A program made the translations under genes and the position numbers. The notes beneath the pieces were generated by a model. That model had not been told where the DNA came from, made no database searches, and saw only the letters and a program-made list of their open reading frames with translations. Positions 46,167-57,667 of a stretch of 64,000 nt of DNA are shown here, piece by piece; the stretch's first letter is position 1; the number at the start of each line of letters is the position of its first letter. Source of the stretch: Antitrichia curtipendula (lineage: Eukaryota; Streptophyta; Bryopsida; Hypnales; Leucodontaceae); NCBI GenBank assembly GCA_951230915.1, contig OX579641.1, forward strand, positions 6,324,001-6,388,000, in the 5' to 3' direction.

Positions 46167-47014
46167 CCCCTAAAGGTCCATGCATCCAAAAAATGGATGC
46201 GCCTTGGTCAACCTTGATTGTAACTTTCAAAATAATTGTTTTTAGAATTCGATTTCAACTGCGGAAATGAAGCTTGATAAGTGTTTTTCCTAATCCATAT
46301 TAAAATTTTGAGAAATGTCAGAAATTGAAATTGTTATTGCAGTTGAAAGCTCCACGTGTTAAAATCCAAATAACACAATACGGCGTGTTTTTCATTCATA
46401 TTTTATATTCTTAAAATTGATTTGAAAAAATTATGAAATTATATTCCTCATTATATACTTCATTTTTTGTAAAAATTATAGATAATTTTCATATATTATA
46501 TAATTGATATAATTTTATTTCTACCTTTAGCTTCAAAAATTGCAATAATTTGATTTTTTCATAAAAATGATTGAAAAAATATAGCATGAATAGAAAATTT
46601 GTTTTTCCACTAGAAAAAAATATCAAAATTTTACACATAGATTATATAAAAGGATAAATTTGGTTTGATAGTCAAATTTGACATCAAGGTCTTTGTTGTG
46701 GCTATTTTGGATGTAAAAAATAAAATAACCGATTGAAAATTTTTCACATTAATTTTCATTGTTGCTTGTAATTCTTGAGATTAAATAATTTGGATTGTTT
46801 TTGTTATTTTTATTCATTTATGTTCAAATTTTGCAAGAAAAATAATAACAATTACAATTTTTCATGAAACAAATTGAAATTTCCCGTGGTGATATAAAAT
46901 TAAGAGCTTCAAGTAAAAAAAATAGAAGATTATTGTTTGAACACAATTTAGAAGGCTAAATTCAACTCAAACACAAAGTTTGACCACATCTCAATGAATT
47001 CGGTCCTTCAAGGA
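46167..47014. mobile_element. TTAA-type element nested in the inverted-repeat loop
   Basis: TTAA (46163-46166), CCCCTAAAGGTCC at the left; GGTCCTTCAAGGA then TTAA (47015-47018) at the right. Very AT-rich interior, no gene. The minisatellite starts just after its right TTAA. Confidence 0.6.
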
Positions 47015-47029
47015 TTAACTTCAATACCC

Positions 47030-47400
47030 GTCCAGTTCGCTCGTCCAGATGCCCGTCGATGGTGGACCGCCCGTCCAGGGTCCCGTTGACGGAGGCCCGC
47101 CCGTCCAAATGCACGCGTGCAATGCGCCCGTCGACGGTGGCCCGCCCGTCCAGACCGCCCATCGAGAGGCCCATCGACGGAGACCCGCCCGTCCAGTGCG
47201 CCCGTCGACGGTGGACCGCCCGTTGACGGAGGCCCGCTCATCCAGAGCGCCTGTCGACTAAGAATGACCATCGCGTCCGTCTATCCATTTCTGTAGTTAT
47301 TCATCCTCTATTGAGGGTTCTCGGCTTGATTTCATCCTAACGGACGCCGGATATGAATCCTGACGTCCGTCCGGACGTTCGAACGTGACGTGACATGGAC
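47030..47400. repeat. CCCGTCGACGG minisatellite without an adjacent gene
   Basis: About eight imperfect units such as GCCCGTCGACGGTGGACCGCCCGTCCA, then looser CCGTCCGGACG copies. Same core as the set-2 arrays. It is bounded on both sides by TTAA (47015-47018 and 47418-47421) and no gene follows, so it may be the leftover of a deleted island. Confidence 0.8.
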
Positions 47401-48080
47401 AACCCTGCTTTTTTAACTTAACCCCTCAATGTCTAAGGCACCAAATTTTTGTGTCCACAATATTTTGAAGTTAAATAAAACCTAACCAAGTTACTGTTTT
47501 TGTTAGTTTTTACTTCTGAAAATTTATTTTTGAAGTCTAGTTTTAGCATCAAAAATCCAATTTAAAAAATGAATGATTAGGATTTTTTTATTCAAGATCT
47601 TAAGCAAGGATGTCCATTGCAGATCTTGATTTTCTAGTATTGAGTTCTCTTGAAAATGAGCCTCAAAACACTAAATCTTGGAAAAAAAAACACATTAGAA
47701 ATTCATTTTAAAAAAAATGGTACAGTAGATTTTGAGAAGCTGTAAACTGATTGGGTTATGCATGGTACGCACTTCAACCTTATATTTTTTGGTGATCAAT
47801 TTCTTAGGATTGACATGTGAAAAGAGAATTGAAAGACTTCAAATCACTTTCACACAATTAACACTTTTAACACCCTTGTGATCAAACATTATAATCTTTC
47901 AATCCATAACCGATATTGTAGTTTTTTCTTTTCCCATGTGATCTCTAACATGTCTAGTTTAAATTTGTTCAATTACAATTAAAAAAAAAATTGATGAAAC
48001 TTATCAAAATGTTGGCTTCTTGTTCAATTTAGAGACAAATCCAAGAAGCTCAAAAAAGGCCTTGGGCATTTAGGGGTTAA

Positions 48081-49718
48081 GGTAACTGCACTTAAATTCG
48101 TCAAAATAAACAAAAGTAATTCAACACAGTTACCAATAGTAAATTATGTTGAAACAATTTTTGTAGGGTCTTTTTGGTAGTTGAAAGGAAATTCCAGATT
48201 CTTTTAGAATGCATTTTTAAACACTAATATGAATAAGCTATGAATTTTCAAAGTGCTAAAACAAGGTGTCTCTAAAATCAGTTCTAAACTCTTACAAATA
48301 GTGGGAATACATTTAAGGCAAGAATATATAGGCGTTGGATAAAAAAGGATCATGAATAGGTATTGTTACCTTAACCCAATACTCCCTCTTTCCCAAAATA
48401 AATGTAAGGTTTCCAAATATACTTGTCCCAAATTAAATTCATATATGGCTCTCAATTTTCAAGATATGGCTCTCAATTTTCAAGATATGGCTCTCAAAAC
48501 TTTATTCACCATCAAAAATATAACTTGCAAAGCATTTGAGGGCTAGAATCAATTGTCTGAATAAAGATTTGAGTCTTTTTTTTTAAATTTGCTCAAATCA
48601 TTTGACTATATTGATATTTCTTATTAGCGTGTGTAACACTATTTTAGCAAAGTATGTCATACTAATTTAAGATAGTGGGTTTTAAAATATTTTGTATGGT
48701 ATTAATTCTCACCAAAAAAATTTGTTTGACATAAATTTTGTAGAGAATTTTGATTTTATGCCCATCTATTAGGATAAATAAAGAGTACTATGTATTAGAA
48801 CAATAAAATCACGTTTTTAGGGAGCCAATTGTTCACTAGATCAAAGAACAACATTCTTGGTATCATTCTCCTTCAAGGCAAGAATTTTTTCATTTACAAC
48901 ATTTGAGACTTGAAGGTTAATAGTTTAACCATATAATATTAAAATACTATTAGACACCCAAGACACTTTGCTATCGTTGTTGAATAGAAAGAGTAAGGAA
49001 TTGACATCAAACTTGATTTTGGCTTTATGATATTTTTGTTATTCTATTTGAACACTCAACTATTGAAATGAAGGACAAAAAGTCCAAGAATGTCTATTCT
49101 TGTTTTAGGATGTTACAAGTGGACTAATTGCCTCACATCATAGCTTTTCTTGTTGGAAGACATTGTATCCAATGGTGGGAGTATTTTTTCAATGTTTTGT
49201 AGTATTCAGTTGTGAATTGGTATAATGGATTCAATTTTCTTCAATATATGTTTTTGTAGGTGATTCTCTAGGGCCCACATGTCTTACCACCTACTTTAGA
49301 AGTATTTGGGATTTTTGAGTTTTCCAGGGTAGTGTCTGATTGGTTAGCTTGGAAGAATATCAAATTGGATGCGAATTGAATTGCGGTGTGGTAAATTCTT
49401 TACTTCTCATTTAGCCTTGACATCATAACGTAAATTAAAAGAATAACTAACCATCTCATAATCAAATCCTCAATCTTTTGCGTTGCCGCCTAGTTGCCTT
49501 CAAATCAAAAGTAAAGGTACCGAATTAATATAAAAGAGTCCAAGAAAGTAAAACACATTAGAGCAAGTATATATATATTTAAATCTCAAATATATTTAAA
49601 TCTTAAAACAAGTATATATATTTAAATGTGAAATGTATTCAAATCTTAAAAAAAAAAAAATTTCACGATAGGACAACTCTTACACTTACAAATATTATGT
49701 GTTATATAATTGACAATC
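48081..49718. other. AT-rich stretch left of the GIY-YIG ORF
   Basis: No gene recognised. A short tandem repeat of ATATGGCTCTCAATTTTCAAG (21 bp, two and a half copies) is at 48442-48500, and AAGTATATATATATTTAAAT-type repeats are near 49565-49625. Confidence 0.45.
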
Positions 49719-50060
49719 ATGGGCATGCCTAGAGATATATTTGTTTACAAGATCACTTGCACAACAACATCACAAATTTATGTTGGTCAATCTATAGACC
49801 CAAACAGACGATACAAACAATATAAATCACCCCACCCCCCATCTCGTATGAAATCTGATGTGAAGAAAGAGAAACCATTTGAAGATTTCTTTAAAATGGA
49901 TGTTGTATATAAATCTACGAATAAAAATGAATGTGATACAATTGAATTAGAAACAATAACTACACTCCAAACATTAGGAAGAAATGGCTATAACATAACA
50001 AAAGGAAATCTTTGTAAAGCTTCTAAATTTAAATATTTACGTTCAAAGGGTATTATTTAA
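49719..50060 (+). CDS. Small stand-alone GIY-YIG nuclease-like protein
   Basis: ATG 49719 opens 113 codons ending TAA at 50058-50060. The whole protein is one GIY-YIG domain: VYKI (the GIY position), QIYVGQS (the YIG position) with DPNRRYKQY supplying the expected arginine, a catalytic-type glutamate in ECDTIELETI, and the terminal GYNITKG with its asparagine. All key positions are present, so the fold should be competent to cut DNA. The codons are very AT-rich like the surroundings. Stand-alone proteins of this shape are common in phages, large DNA viruses and selfish endonucleases; Penelope-like retroelements also carry a GIY-YIG domain, but no reverse transcriptase is found here. Origin by transfer or from a mobile element is inference. 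Could also be a fragment of a larger gene. Confidence 0.65.
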   Translation: MGMPRDIFVYKITCTTTSQIYVGQSIDPNRRYKQYKSPHPPSRMKSDVKKEKPFEDFFKMDVVYKSTNKNECDTIELETITTLQTLGRNGYNITKGNLCKASKFKYLRSKGII

Positions 50061-51079
50061 CATGTTCAAAGAAATGATATTTTCAATGGGAATTGTCCAT
50101 GAAATTCAAAAATCTTAAAATAAAATAAAAAAATGATATTTTAGTAAACACATGGCAGGATGACACGAGAGCAGACATCAGAAAGAGGGGACAAATAGAC
50201 CTCCTCCAAAAAACTTCACAAAAAAGAGTGCGACGAATGCATGAATAACACAAAGTCAGGGATGAAAGATTCGAAATTGATGCTCTTTTTTGCAATTGGG
50301 GGTCGGAATTCGACACCGGAATGCAAACCGGAGAAGACGAAGTTCAAAACGTTCTTGAGCTTGTATATTACAGCTAATGTGAAGTCGTCAGTTACCATAC
50401 AACAAGGGAGGGGTTCAAACTTCATGGGTTGATTAACTGAATAAAAAAACTTATTATTTAAAATTATTTTTGTACGTGATTCCTAGGGGCCCACACGACT
50501 TGTTATTCTTATTTTGGTTGTGGCAACAACACAAGACACACTATTCTATACCTTAAACTAAGTTGTTTGTTTTGTTTGATATGTTGAGATCTAACAAACC
50601 GTGAGGCGTCCAGGGATGTTTTTTGTACCACTCAAAAGCTCTTAACAAAGAGGGGTGCATGGACTTTGTTTCGTGATGTTTGGACAAACAGTGTGAAAGT
50701 TATTGAATTTCAAAGTTGTTTATGAATCGAAAGTTTATTTAAATTCTCTTTTATTTTGCAAACATCATAACTCTTACATTGCATGTCCAAACGCCACGAA
50801 ACAAAGTTTTTGCACTCCTTTGTTTATTAGATGATTTTGGGGGGGTCCGAAGGGCTGTTTCGGGCCTGTTCCTAGCGCTATTCCCCCGAAGTAAAAGAAC
50901 GGCCATTGTCAGGAAAAAAAATTTGAAAAAAAATGAAAAAAAAATTCACAAAATCCTAAAATGAGAAAACAAGATGAATTTTTTTTTTAATTTTATATGA
51001 CGTGGCAGTTCCTCTGCCACATCTCGCAGCTGTTGCAGCGCAATTCCAGACAGTTCCAAAGTCTGGGAACCCTAGGGAC
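50061..51079. other. Spacer with inverted-module repeat
   Basis: 50560-50830 repeats the TTGTTTGTTTTGTTTGATATG / TGCATGGACTTTGTTTCGTG module of 27715-28505. 50830-51075 is a less AT-rich stretch (GGGCTGTTTCGGGCCTGTTCC... TGACGTGGCAGTTCC) similar in character to 54240-54440. No gene. Confidence 0.45.
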
Positions 51080-52440
51080 TTCGCAGCCCTCCATAAGGGC
51101 CGAAAAACATGTAATGATTAAAGCTCTTTATTTGTGCCAATTTTGTGGTGTTTGAACCTATGGATAGAATGATTTGATTTCAAAGGTTTTTTGGATTAAA
51201 AAATTAGAAAATTATTTTCACTTTTATTTTACCAAGAATGCAACCTTTCACACTTTGTTGTGAAAAATATTGAATTTCAAAGTTTTTACATATTACAAAT
51301 TATAAAATTATTTTACTTTAATTTTGGCTGAGGCAACGACATAGGATACACTAGTGGATGTTGAAATTTGGAATATAACAAAGTCGCTCCGTCTACTGCA
51401 ATTGCTATCGAAAGTCCATAGAATTAGAAAAGTAAATCTGAAACAAAAATGAAAACAATTTTGAACTATAAATTGGGTTGGAATCACACTTTAAGTCTAC
51501 TTCATGAGCATTACAGATATACATATTCATACCTTAAGTTAGGTTGTTTGTTTTGTTTATTATGTTGAGATCTCGAGATTGTGCGTCCCTCGGTTGTGAT
51601 TATGGTAATGTTGGGAAGCCCTCATCAAGGAGGGGTGCACGGGCTTATAATTTTCACAAATGGTGGAAATACTAAATGATTGATAGTGTATACAAAACAT
51701 CAAACTCTCTGTATGATTTTCAATTTTGATTACACTAGTGTGCCATGTGTTGTTGTCACAGTCAAAATAAAAGTAAAAATAATTCTTTAATTCATAAAAA
51801 TTTAGAAATTCAATAACTTTTACACTATAGGGCCAAATGCCATGAAACAAAGCCCATGCATTCCATCTAGTAGAGAGCTTTTCAACACTACCAAGAATGA
51901 GATTAGAAGATGCATAGTTATTAAGATCTCACCATCACAAACAAACAAATTCATTTAAGATCTTGATATGAGAGGTTGTATTCTAGGTACAAATAGAAAA
52001 CTTCATACATGAAGGAGTGCAAGGGCTTTGTTTTGTGGTGTTTGAACATGCAATGTGAAAGTTATGTTTTTCCAAAATAAAAGATAACTTAACTCAATTT
52101 TCTAATTCTTAAATACTTCAAAATTTAACAATTTTCACACCATAGGTCCAAACGCCACGAAACAAAATTCGTACATCCTTCCTTACATAGAGCTTTCCAA
52201 GGTATCAAGAGCACAATCCGAGAACTTATGACTTTTTAGATCTCAATGTATCAAACAAAACAAAAGAAACAACCTAATTCAAAGTATAGGCTAGTGTGCT
52301 ATGTGTTGTTGCAATTGCCAAAATACAAGACAGTGAAAGTAATTTTTTAGTTTTTAATTGAAAATAACCGTGAAATTCAATATATCTTCTTTCATGAGTT
52401 CGAATGTTATGAAACAAAGCCCATGCACCTCTCCTTATTG

Positions 52441-52643
52441 CACTACAAGAGAATGGGGTGTTTTAAGTAGTGTCCTAGACATCACGTCTTTTAAGTAACG
52501 TCCTTTAAGTAAGGTTTTAAGTAAAATTTTACTAAAAAGATAGTCTTTTTAGTAAAATTTTACTTAAAACCTTACTTAAAAGACGTTACTTAAAAGACGT
52601 GATGTCTAGGACACTACTTAAAACATCCCATTCTCTTGTAGTG
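52441..52643. mobile_element. CACTA-type foldback MITE, 203 bp, with TTG target duplication
   Basis: Starts CACTACAAGAGAATGGG and ends with the inverse CCCATTCTCTTGTAGTG; almost the entire element is palindromic. The flanks are TTG (52438-52440) and TTG (52644-52646), and copy 1 near 17335 has a single TTG. Terminal CACTA and a 3-bp target duplication are diagnostic of the En/Spm-CACTA superfamily. It has no coding capacity. Confidence 0.93.
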
Positions 52644-53949
52644 TTGAGGACTTTCCGGTAGTACCATGAACGCAACCGGAGGATGCACGGTCCAAGAGGT
52701 TTTACCATGGCAAACAAACAAAAATAGAACTAAATAGCCTAACTTAAGGTATGGATAGTTGAATATTTTTTTTCAAAAACTTTAAACTAGGCTAATGTAG
52801 AAAACCAAACTAACTTTCATCTCCAAAAACATGTTTGAGATTTCAAGCCTCCAAATCAAAAGTTATTTCAAGAAGGGTTGAAAGGACATTTTCTTTAACA
52901 TTTTCAAACATCCTCTCTAAACATTTTCAGAGTCTGAAAATCACAAATGGATTTTCAACTTTAGATTGATTTTCCAAATTTTCTTAATTCAAAAGGTTTT
53001 TGAAGAAAGTTATTCTACTTGGCCCAAATGAGGTCTAAAGTATGCTTTAAATATAACTTTAGGATTTTTGACAATGAATGGTGAAGCCCTCATCTTCAAA
53101 TTGTTCCATATTTTTTATTTATTTATAATGAAGCAAATCCTTCATTTTCCATTAAAAAATCTCTTAGTGGTAGATGGTCAAATGATAGATTGATATGGAA
53201 TTCAATGGATTGTTATTGGATTCTTTAGATGTTTGACAGACCATCTTTACATTTATTTGTAGATTCAGTTGTCTAGTCCCAAAATTAGTAGGAAAATTTG
53301 GCACTTTTTATATTAACTTAAGCTAAACTTGCTATCCAAGTACAACAATGTGCAAATTGCCTTAAATTGATGAATTGCCTTCAACTTAGTACTCTTGGAG
53401 TATTTGAACCAAGTTGTAATTTTAGTTTTCAATTTTTAACCAATTGCTTTTGCAAACTTAAAAAAAATGATTAGAATGCTAAAAAAAATAGGTCTTACAC
53501 TAGATTAAATGACTAAGCCTAGATAACAACCAAATGACTATGGAGAACCAATAAATGAAATGTGAAAATAAGGACAAAAAGTTGAGTCACCCCATAAACT
53601 CTTTAATTGTTCACTAGAGACTTTACCTCCTACCACCCACTTGTATAAAGAGCATGCCTTTTCATCTCTGGATATTCACAATAAATGATTTTCAAAGCTA
53701 TGTGAGACAAATGTCGAATATATTTTATTTAAAAAAATTTAAGGCCAAATTTTGAATATAAAAACCAGTTCTAACCGGCTATATTATCGGGCTATTCAAC
53801 TAGGAACTAGCAGGAGCTTGTTTGGGGCAGTTAAAATCCACTTGTTTTCTTATGGAAAAATGATTAAAAAAATGTTTTTTTTAAGTGGTTCATTTCATAT
53901 ACTCCAAGTTTTCCATTTGAATAATATGACCTAGAACACTTAAATTTAG

Positions 53950-54446
53950 ACAATAATTTAATGATTTCACTCGATTGATTTTCCACTAGTTTCCAGATCT
54001 TCTTATATGACGATGGATACAAACAAATGCATGCCTTTCGTACTTGAATTGCTTAATTAAGAATACTTCATCTCTTTACCTTTGTTTCTAAATGCCTTGA
54101 GAAATGATTGTCTAGCCACAAGGATCATCTTCCAATACTTATGTAAGCATTAGGCTACTCACTTGCTTTATTAGAGGGAGAAACAAGTGGAAGGGTTCGC
54201 TCATGTCGTCACCAATGAAATCAATACATTAGATGTTTTTCATGGGCATTGAAAGGCCATTTTAGGCCCGTCTCCAATGTTCTAAACCAGCCAATGTTAG
54301 TTAGAAAATTAAAAATATACAATATTTACATTTAAATTTAAAAAAAACTAATTATTATTATCTGGCATGTCAGTTTCTCCACCATGTCGGCCTTAGTCCT
54401 TGAACTTGGGGGGACTCATAGCCTTCTACACTGGTTGAATTTCATC
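53950..54446. other. Segment present only in duplication copy 2
   Basis: About 497 bases lie between CTTAAATTTA and ATGACATCCTCC, which are adjacent in copy 1 (19570-19590). The ends are not clearly inverted repeats, so it is either an insertion in copy 2 or a deletion from copy 1. No gene. Confidence 0.6.
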
Positions 54447-55186
54447 TAATGACATCCTCCACTAAAGAGCGTATCATGATTAGCAATGACAAGGCTGTGG
54501 AGGTGGAGCATAATGCAATGCGGTGAGTTGCGGGTCTTGCATTCTCATTACACTTGGTAGAGGATGTCATCAATGAATTCATGAATACATTTGAATTTAA
54601 AAAAATTACAAATTTATAAATTATAAATTTTTACACTTTTATTTTGATTGTGGCAATGAAAGAGGGCACACTAGTGCTTCAATGAAGTCTAAAATTCTAC
54701 TTTAGACACAAATCTTGTTATTGACTTAACTATGAATAATTGAGTTCCTACTAATCCCAATTTATACATTTTTCACATAGATTGTTTTATTTCCTATGAC
54801 CCCACTTGTATAAAGATGGTAGATGGTCAAAATGATAGATTGGCATTAGACTCTTGGATTCTTTGAATTCAATAAACCATCCTCACATTAATTTGCAAAT
54901 TCAGTTGTCGACTTTCAAAGTTAGCAAAAAAATTCAGCACTTTTTTATACTAATTTAAACCAAAATTGCTACTTGAATACGATAGTTTATAAATTGCCTT
55001 CAATTGATGAATTGCCTTCAACCAAATTAGTATTTGAATTGAGTTGTAATTTTATTTGTTGGTTTTTTAACCGATTGCTTCTGCAAACTTAAGAAAGATG
55101 ACCAAAATGCCTTTAATATTCTATTTCTGCAAGGTCACCCATCGACTTTCACACTAGGAACTATCCCCCTTACTCTCTGAGTACTG

Positions 55187-55380
55187 TTGCAATATTGTTT
55201 CAATGGTTTTATACTCTAATATTGAAAGTATATTATTCAAGTACAAAAACAGTACTGCAACAATGTAGTTTCAATAGGAATAGTGTATTCCCATTCAAAC
55301 TTTATTGTTATAATATAGTTTTTGTACAGTAACAATATACTTTCAATATTGGATTGTGAAACCATTGAAACAATATTGTT
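55187..55380. mobile_element. Palindromic foldback repeat upstream of GST copy 2
   Basis: Counterpart of 20332-20523; arms pair around AGGAATAGTGTATTCCC. A few substitutions distinguish it from copy 1. Confidence 0.75.
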
Positions 55381-55785
55381 TCAATGGGGGGTTACTTTCT
55401 TGATGAGTTCTTCAAAATAATCATCCGTCCAAATCCATCCATCCTAAATCCATCAATCCTTCCCTATGAATTTGCTGCCTTACGCGGATGTAAAGTTGAA
55501 AACCGATGTCATCACAATTTTGTCATCCTTACCTGCAGTCCTGCACAACAGTCATCCCACGCACATGCCTTGTTTTTCACCCGCCATCCGCCGTCCGCTT
55601 GGCTAGGTGGTGGGTCGTCACTTGCTACTCTAAGTATCCTGGTTTCGAGGCACGGCTCCGCTCCCTCCCCTGCGCACATGCAGCTTCCGTCACGCCCTGC
55701 CAAAGCAAATGAAAAACTACAAACTTCTTCTGTTGCGAGGGAGGGAGTTTACCCAGAGCTGTAAAAAACTTGTAAGTTTCCAAAA

Positions 55786-56086
55786 CTATACTAAAATTGA
55801 TAAATAGTGTTGGCAACACTAATTGTCTCAACTAACACTAATTGTGATTTGCGAGGTTAGTGTTAGAACATTATTTATCCATTTCAACACTATTTTAGCT
55901 CTATAGTAAAAACTTTGACGACGGGAGGCAGAAACTGTTAGAGTTTCTTAAGAAAGGTTTAAAATTGGACTGCGGGAGTTAAGTGCCCATATACTATTTT
56001 CACATAAGTTGAAAAACAGTGTTGTGGATAAAAAACAGGGAATAACACTAATTATCACCCAACATTATTTACCAATTTCAGTGTAG
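55786..56086. mobile_element. MITE in the GST copy 2 upstream region
   Basis: Counterpart of 20921-21221, with CTATACTAAAATTG and inverse-CTACACTGAAATTGG ends. Its left half has a handful of differences from copy 1; the last one is at 55991, after which the copies become nearly identical. Confidence 0.75.
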
Positions 56087-56293
56087 CTGCAACCTGGCGT
56101 CCAGTAAGAAAACTCCACCTGGCGGTGCTCAAAAGTCCGCCAGGGCTCATACCGCCAGCCCACTTTTGTGAGCATGTGCGTGGGCTAAGTAACGACCCAG
56201 AGTCCCAGCTTCTCTATTTCAAATCTCCCAAATTAAAGGAAGCTGCCGAGGGACCTCCCTTCCCGATCGCAGCTAGCCTTGATTGTTTCTCAA

Positions 56294-56301
56294 CTATAAA
56301 T
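56294..56301 (+). promoter_or_regulatory. TATA box of GST copy 2
   Basis: CTATAAAT, identical in sequence and spacing to the box at 21429-21436, about 134 bases before the ATG at 56435. Confidence 0.6.
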
Positions 56302-56434
56302 CCCAACCAAATCTGCAACACAATCCATCTCCTCTTCCACAAATTGTCCACACTCAGATCTCACTTTCATCAGTCTTGCATTTGCATTTGGGTTCCATTT
56401 GAGGTTCCATTTGGACTTGCAGCATTTGGGAACC

Positions 56435-57667
56435 ATGACGATCACTTTGCACGGAGCGGCGTACTCGACTTGCACGCAGCGAGTTCTCACCACGTTGGAG
56501 GAATTGGGCGTCGAGTACAAGCTGGTGACCGTGGATATGACAAAGGGCAGTCACAAGAGCCCCGAGTATCTCAAGCTTCAGGTATTGAAGCATGATCCCC
56601 AAGTTTGCGCACTCTTGGACGCGATGGTCGTGTGTGTCGGTGACGAGGAGTGTTAAGAGTTTCGTGGGACTTTCAGTGCAGGTGCGATCTTGTGCCGGTG
56701 GATCATGTCATGTTGGTTCGATGTTAGTGTTAAGAATGGTGTTGGCAGGGATGGATTTGGGGGTTGGGTTTAGGTGCGTTTTGGGGGGTGATTCGGTTTG
56801 TTGCTACTCAGGAACACGGAAATGCGAGTGTAATTCAGTCCTGTCCAAGAGTCGGTACAAGAGAAGTTCTCGGTTTAGGGTTTAGGAAATGACCATTCCT
56901 GAGAGCCCGCAAGAGAACTAACCCTGTGGTTGTTGGATGCGCAGCCCTTTGGAGTGATTCCCGCACTCACGGACGGCGACGTTACCGTCTACGGTAAGAC
57001 TTGATCATTCTTTTTCTGTGAATACTTCCTTCTGTACTCACATTGCCCTCCTTCGTTTCCAGAGTGCCCAGTTCTTTTCTGTGAGTCCTTCCTTCTGTAG
57101 TGACTCCTTGGTTGATCACTTCTTCTTTCTGTGACTCCTTCCTCTTGTACTGAATCCTGAAGTTGTTCATTTCTCTTCGACGATTACTTCTTTCTGTCTT
57201 TATGTTTTCGTGTTTGATTTTCAGAGTCTCGTGCCATCGTCCGCTACATCGTGGACAAGTACGAGAACAAGAGTTTGGTCGGGAAGACCTTGAAGGAGCG
57301 CGCCCTGGTGAATCAGTGGTGGGAAGTGGAGGGCCAGAACTTCAACCCCCCTACATCGTCCATCGTGTTCCAGCGCGTCTTCACTTCGTTGTTCGGCTTG
57401 ACGAGCAACGAGGAGGTCGTGAAGGAGCAAGTGGCGAAGCTGGAGAAGCATCTGGACGTGTACGAGGCCCATCTGGCCACCAGCAAGTACTTGGCGGGCG
57501 ATTTCTTCTCTTTGGCGGATCTGTCGCACCTGCCTTACGCGTTTCTGCTGGTGAATGCTGCGGGACAGAGCGAACTTTTCACTTCAAGGCCTCATGTTAA
57601 CGCGTGGTGGAAGGATATCTCTTCACGACCCACGTTCCAGAAGGTTCTGGCACTGCAGAAACAATGA
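56435..57667 (+). CDS. Phi-class glutathione S-transferase, copy 2 (3 exons)
   Basis: Exons 56435-56581, 56945-56993 and 57225-57667, with the same splice sites as copy 1. It differs from copy 1 in coding sequence only at two silent sites (CCG/CCC in the VIPAL proline codon, ATT/ATC near KDIS), so the 212-residue proteins are identical. Ser11, the PFGVIPAL loop, ESRAI and the C-terminal helical domain are all intact. The introns add two more differences. Promoter sequences from the TATA box on are identical, so expression should be similar unless the different upstream insertions matter. Confidence 0.95.

Larger units (their letters stand above)
45552..48076. mobile_element. 2.5-kb TTAA-bounded element with about 610-bp inverted arms
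   Basis: Left arm 45552-46165 (TCCCTAAATGC..., after TTAA 45548-45551) is the inverse of right arm 47472-48076 (...GCATTTAGGGG, before TTAA 48077-48080). Matches include CTAGACATGTTAGA, CCTAACCAAG, CTAAAACTAGACTTCA and CCATTGCA. The loop of about 1.3 kb holds another TTAA-type element (46167-47014) and a GGACGG minisatellite (47030-47400). A foldback transposon with nested insertions fits best. Confidence 0.75.
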
